Below are positions 63,866 through 64,000 of a stretch of DNA of 64,000 bases, piece after piece (within the stretch, counting starts at the first letter, position 1; each line of letters opens with the position of its first letter). Made by a program: the position numbers and the translations under genes. Below the pieces are notes generated by a model that was not told the DNA's origin, did not search any database, and worked only from the letters and a program-made list of their open reading frames with translations. The DNA is from Ascaris suum (taxonomy: Eukaryota > Nematoda > Chromadorea > Rhabditida > Ascarididae): contig CM024191.1 in the NCBI GenBank assembly GCA_013433145.1, positions 3,674,501 to 3,738,500 of the forward strand, read 5' to 3'.

Positions 63866-64000
63866 GTTGGCTTCTGTTCAAACTTGGCTATGTGCAGGTA
63901 AAATGACGCAAAAAGCTTGCTGCAGCATAAACATTGCATGTATGATGCATTTCAAAACTTTCTGTTTTGTTGATCTGCCGTCAGGATAGATTACGGTGCC

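Overview
This window looks like nuclear DNA from a nematode. The evidence is AT-rich sequence (roughly 60% AT or more by eye), introns with T-rich TTTCAG/TTGCAG acceptors and GTAAGT/GTACGT donors, three conserved metazoan genes whose exons can be joined in phase, and nematode-like features such as probable trans-splice acceptors just upstream of start codons. The low gene density and introns of 0.2-3.4 kb resemble larger parasitic nematode genomes (ascarid or strongylid type) more than C. elegans. The species cannot be fixed from sequence reading alone.

Three genes are well supported. (1) Translation factor eIF5A, minus strand, four coding exons between 10,860 and 7,018, 162 aa, with the hypusine lysine present. 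(2) A single-stranded-DNA-binding-protein (SSDP/SSBP, C. elegans SAM-10) gene, minus strand, eleven coding exons between 50,294 and 41,148, 466 aa, with a LUFS/LisH amino terminus and a long Gly/Pro/Met-rich tail. All eleven exon junctions keep phase. (3) The 5' part of a beta-1,3-glucuronosyltransferase (family GT43, SQV-8/B3GAT-like), plus strand, starting at 61,957 and running off the right edge.

Other layout: 1-6.5 kb is mostly unassigned. It holds a phase-consistent but unrecognised plus-strand exon chain (3.1-4.2 kb) and a rearranged inverted-repeat cluster (4.1-4.7 kb). About 11-40 kb is a 29-kb gene-poor stretch with long (TA)n tracts, homopolymer G/C tracts and a few GC-richer islands, and no gene that I can name. 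Just downstream of the SAM-10 gene there may be a tiny second cistron (40.5-40.9 kb). About 51.6-53.5 kb holds a decayed BEL/Pao-type retrotransposon gag region, followed by a tail ending in (AACTTC)3 that resembles the end of a non-LTR element. From 57.9 to 61.6 kb there are several short, spliced-looking coding candidates without recognised homology. One encodes a hydrophobic segment and is divergent from the glucuronosyltransferase.

The three named genes act in separate pathways (translation elongation, LIM-homeodomain/LDB transcription complexes, proteoglycan linker synthesis in the Golgi), and I see no functional clustering. I did not find a clear new biological system. The most interesting leads are the possible micro-cistron behind SAM-10, the perfect hairpin in a SAM-10 intron and the 4.1-4.7 kb repeat rearrangement.
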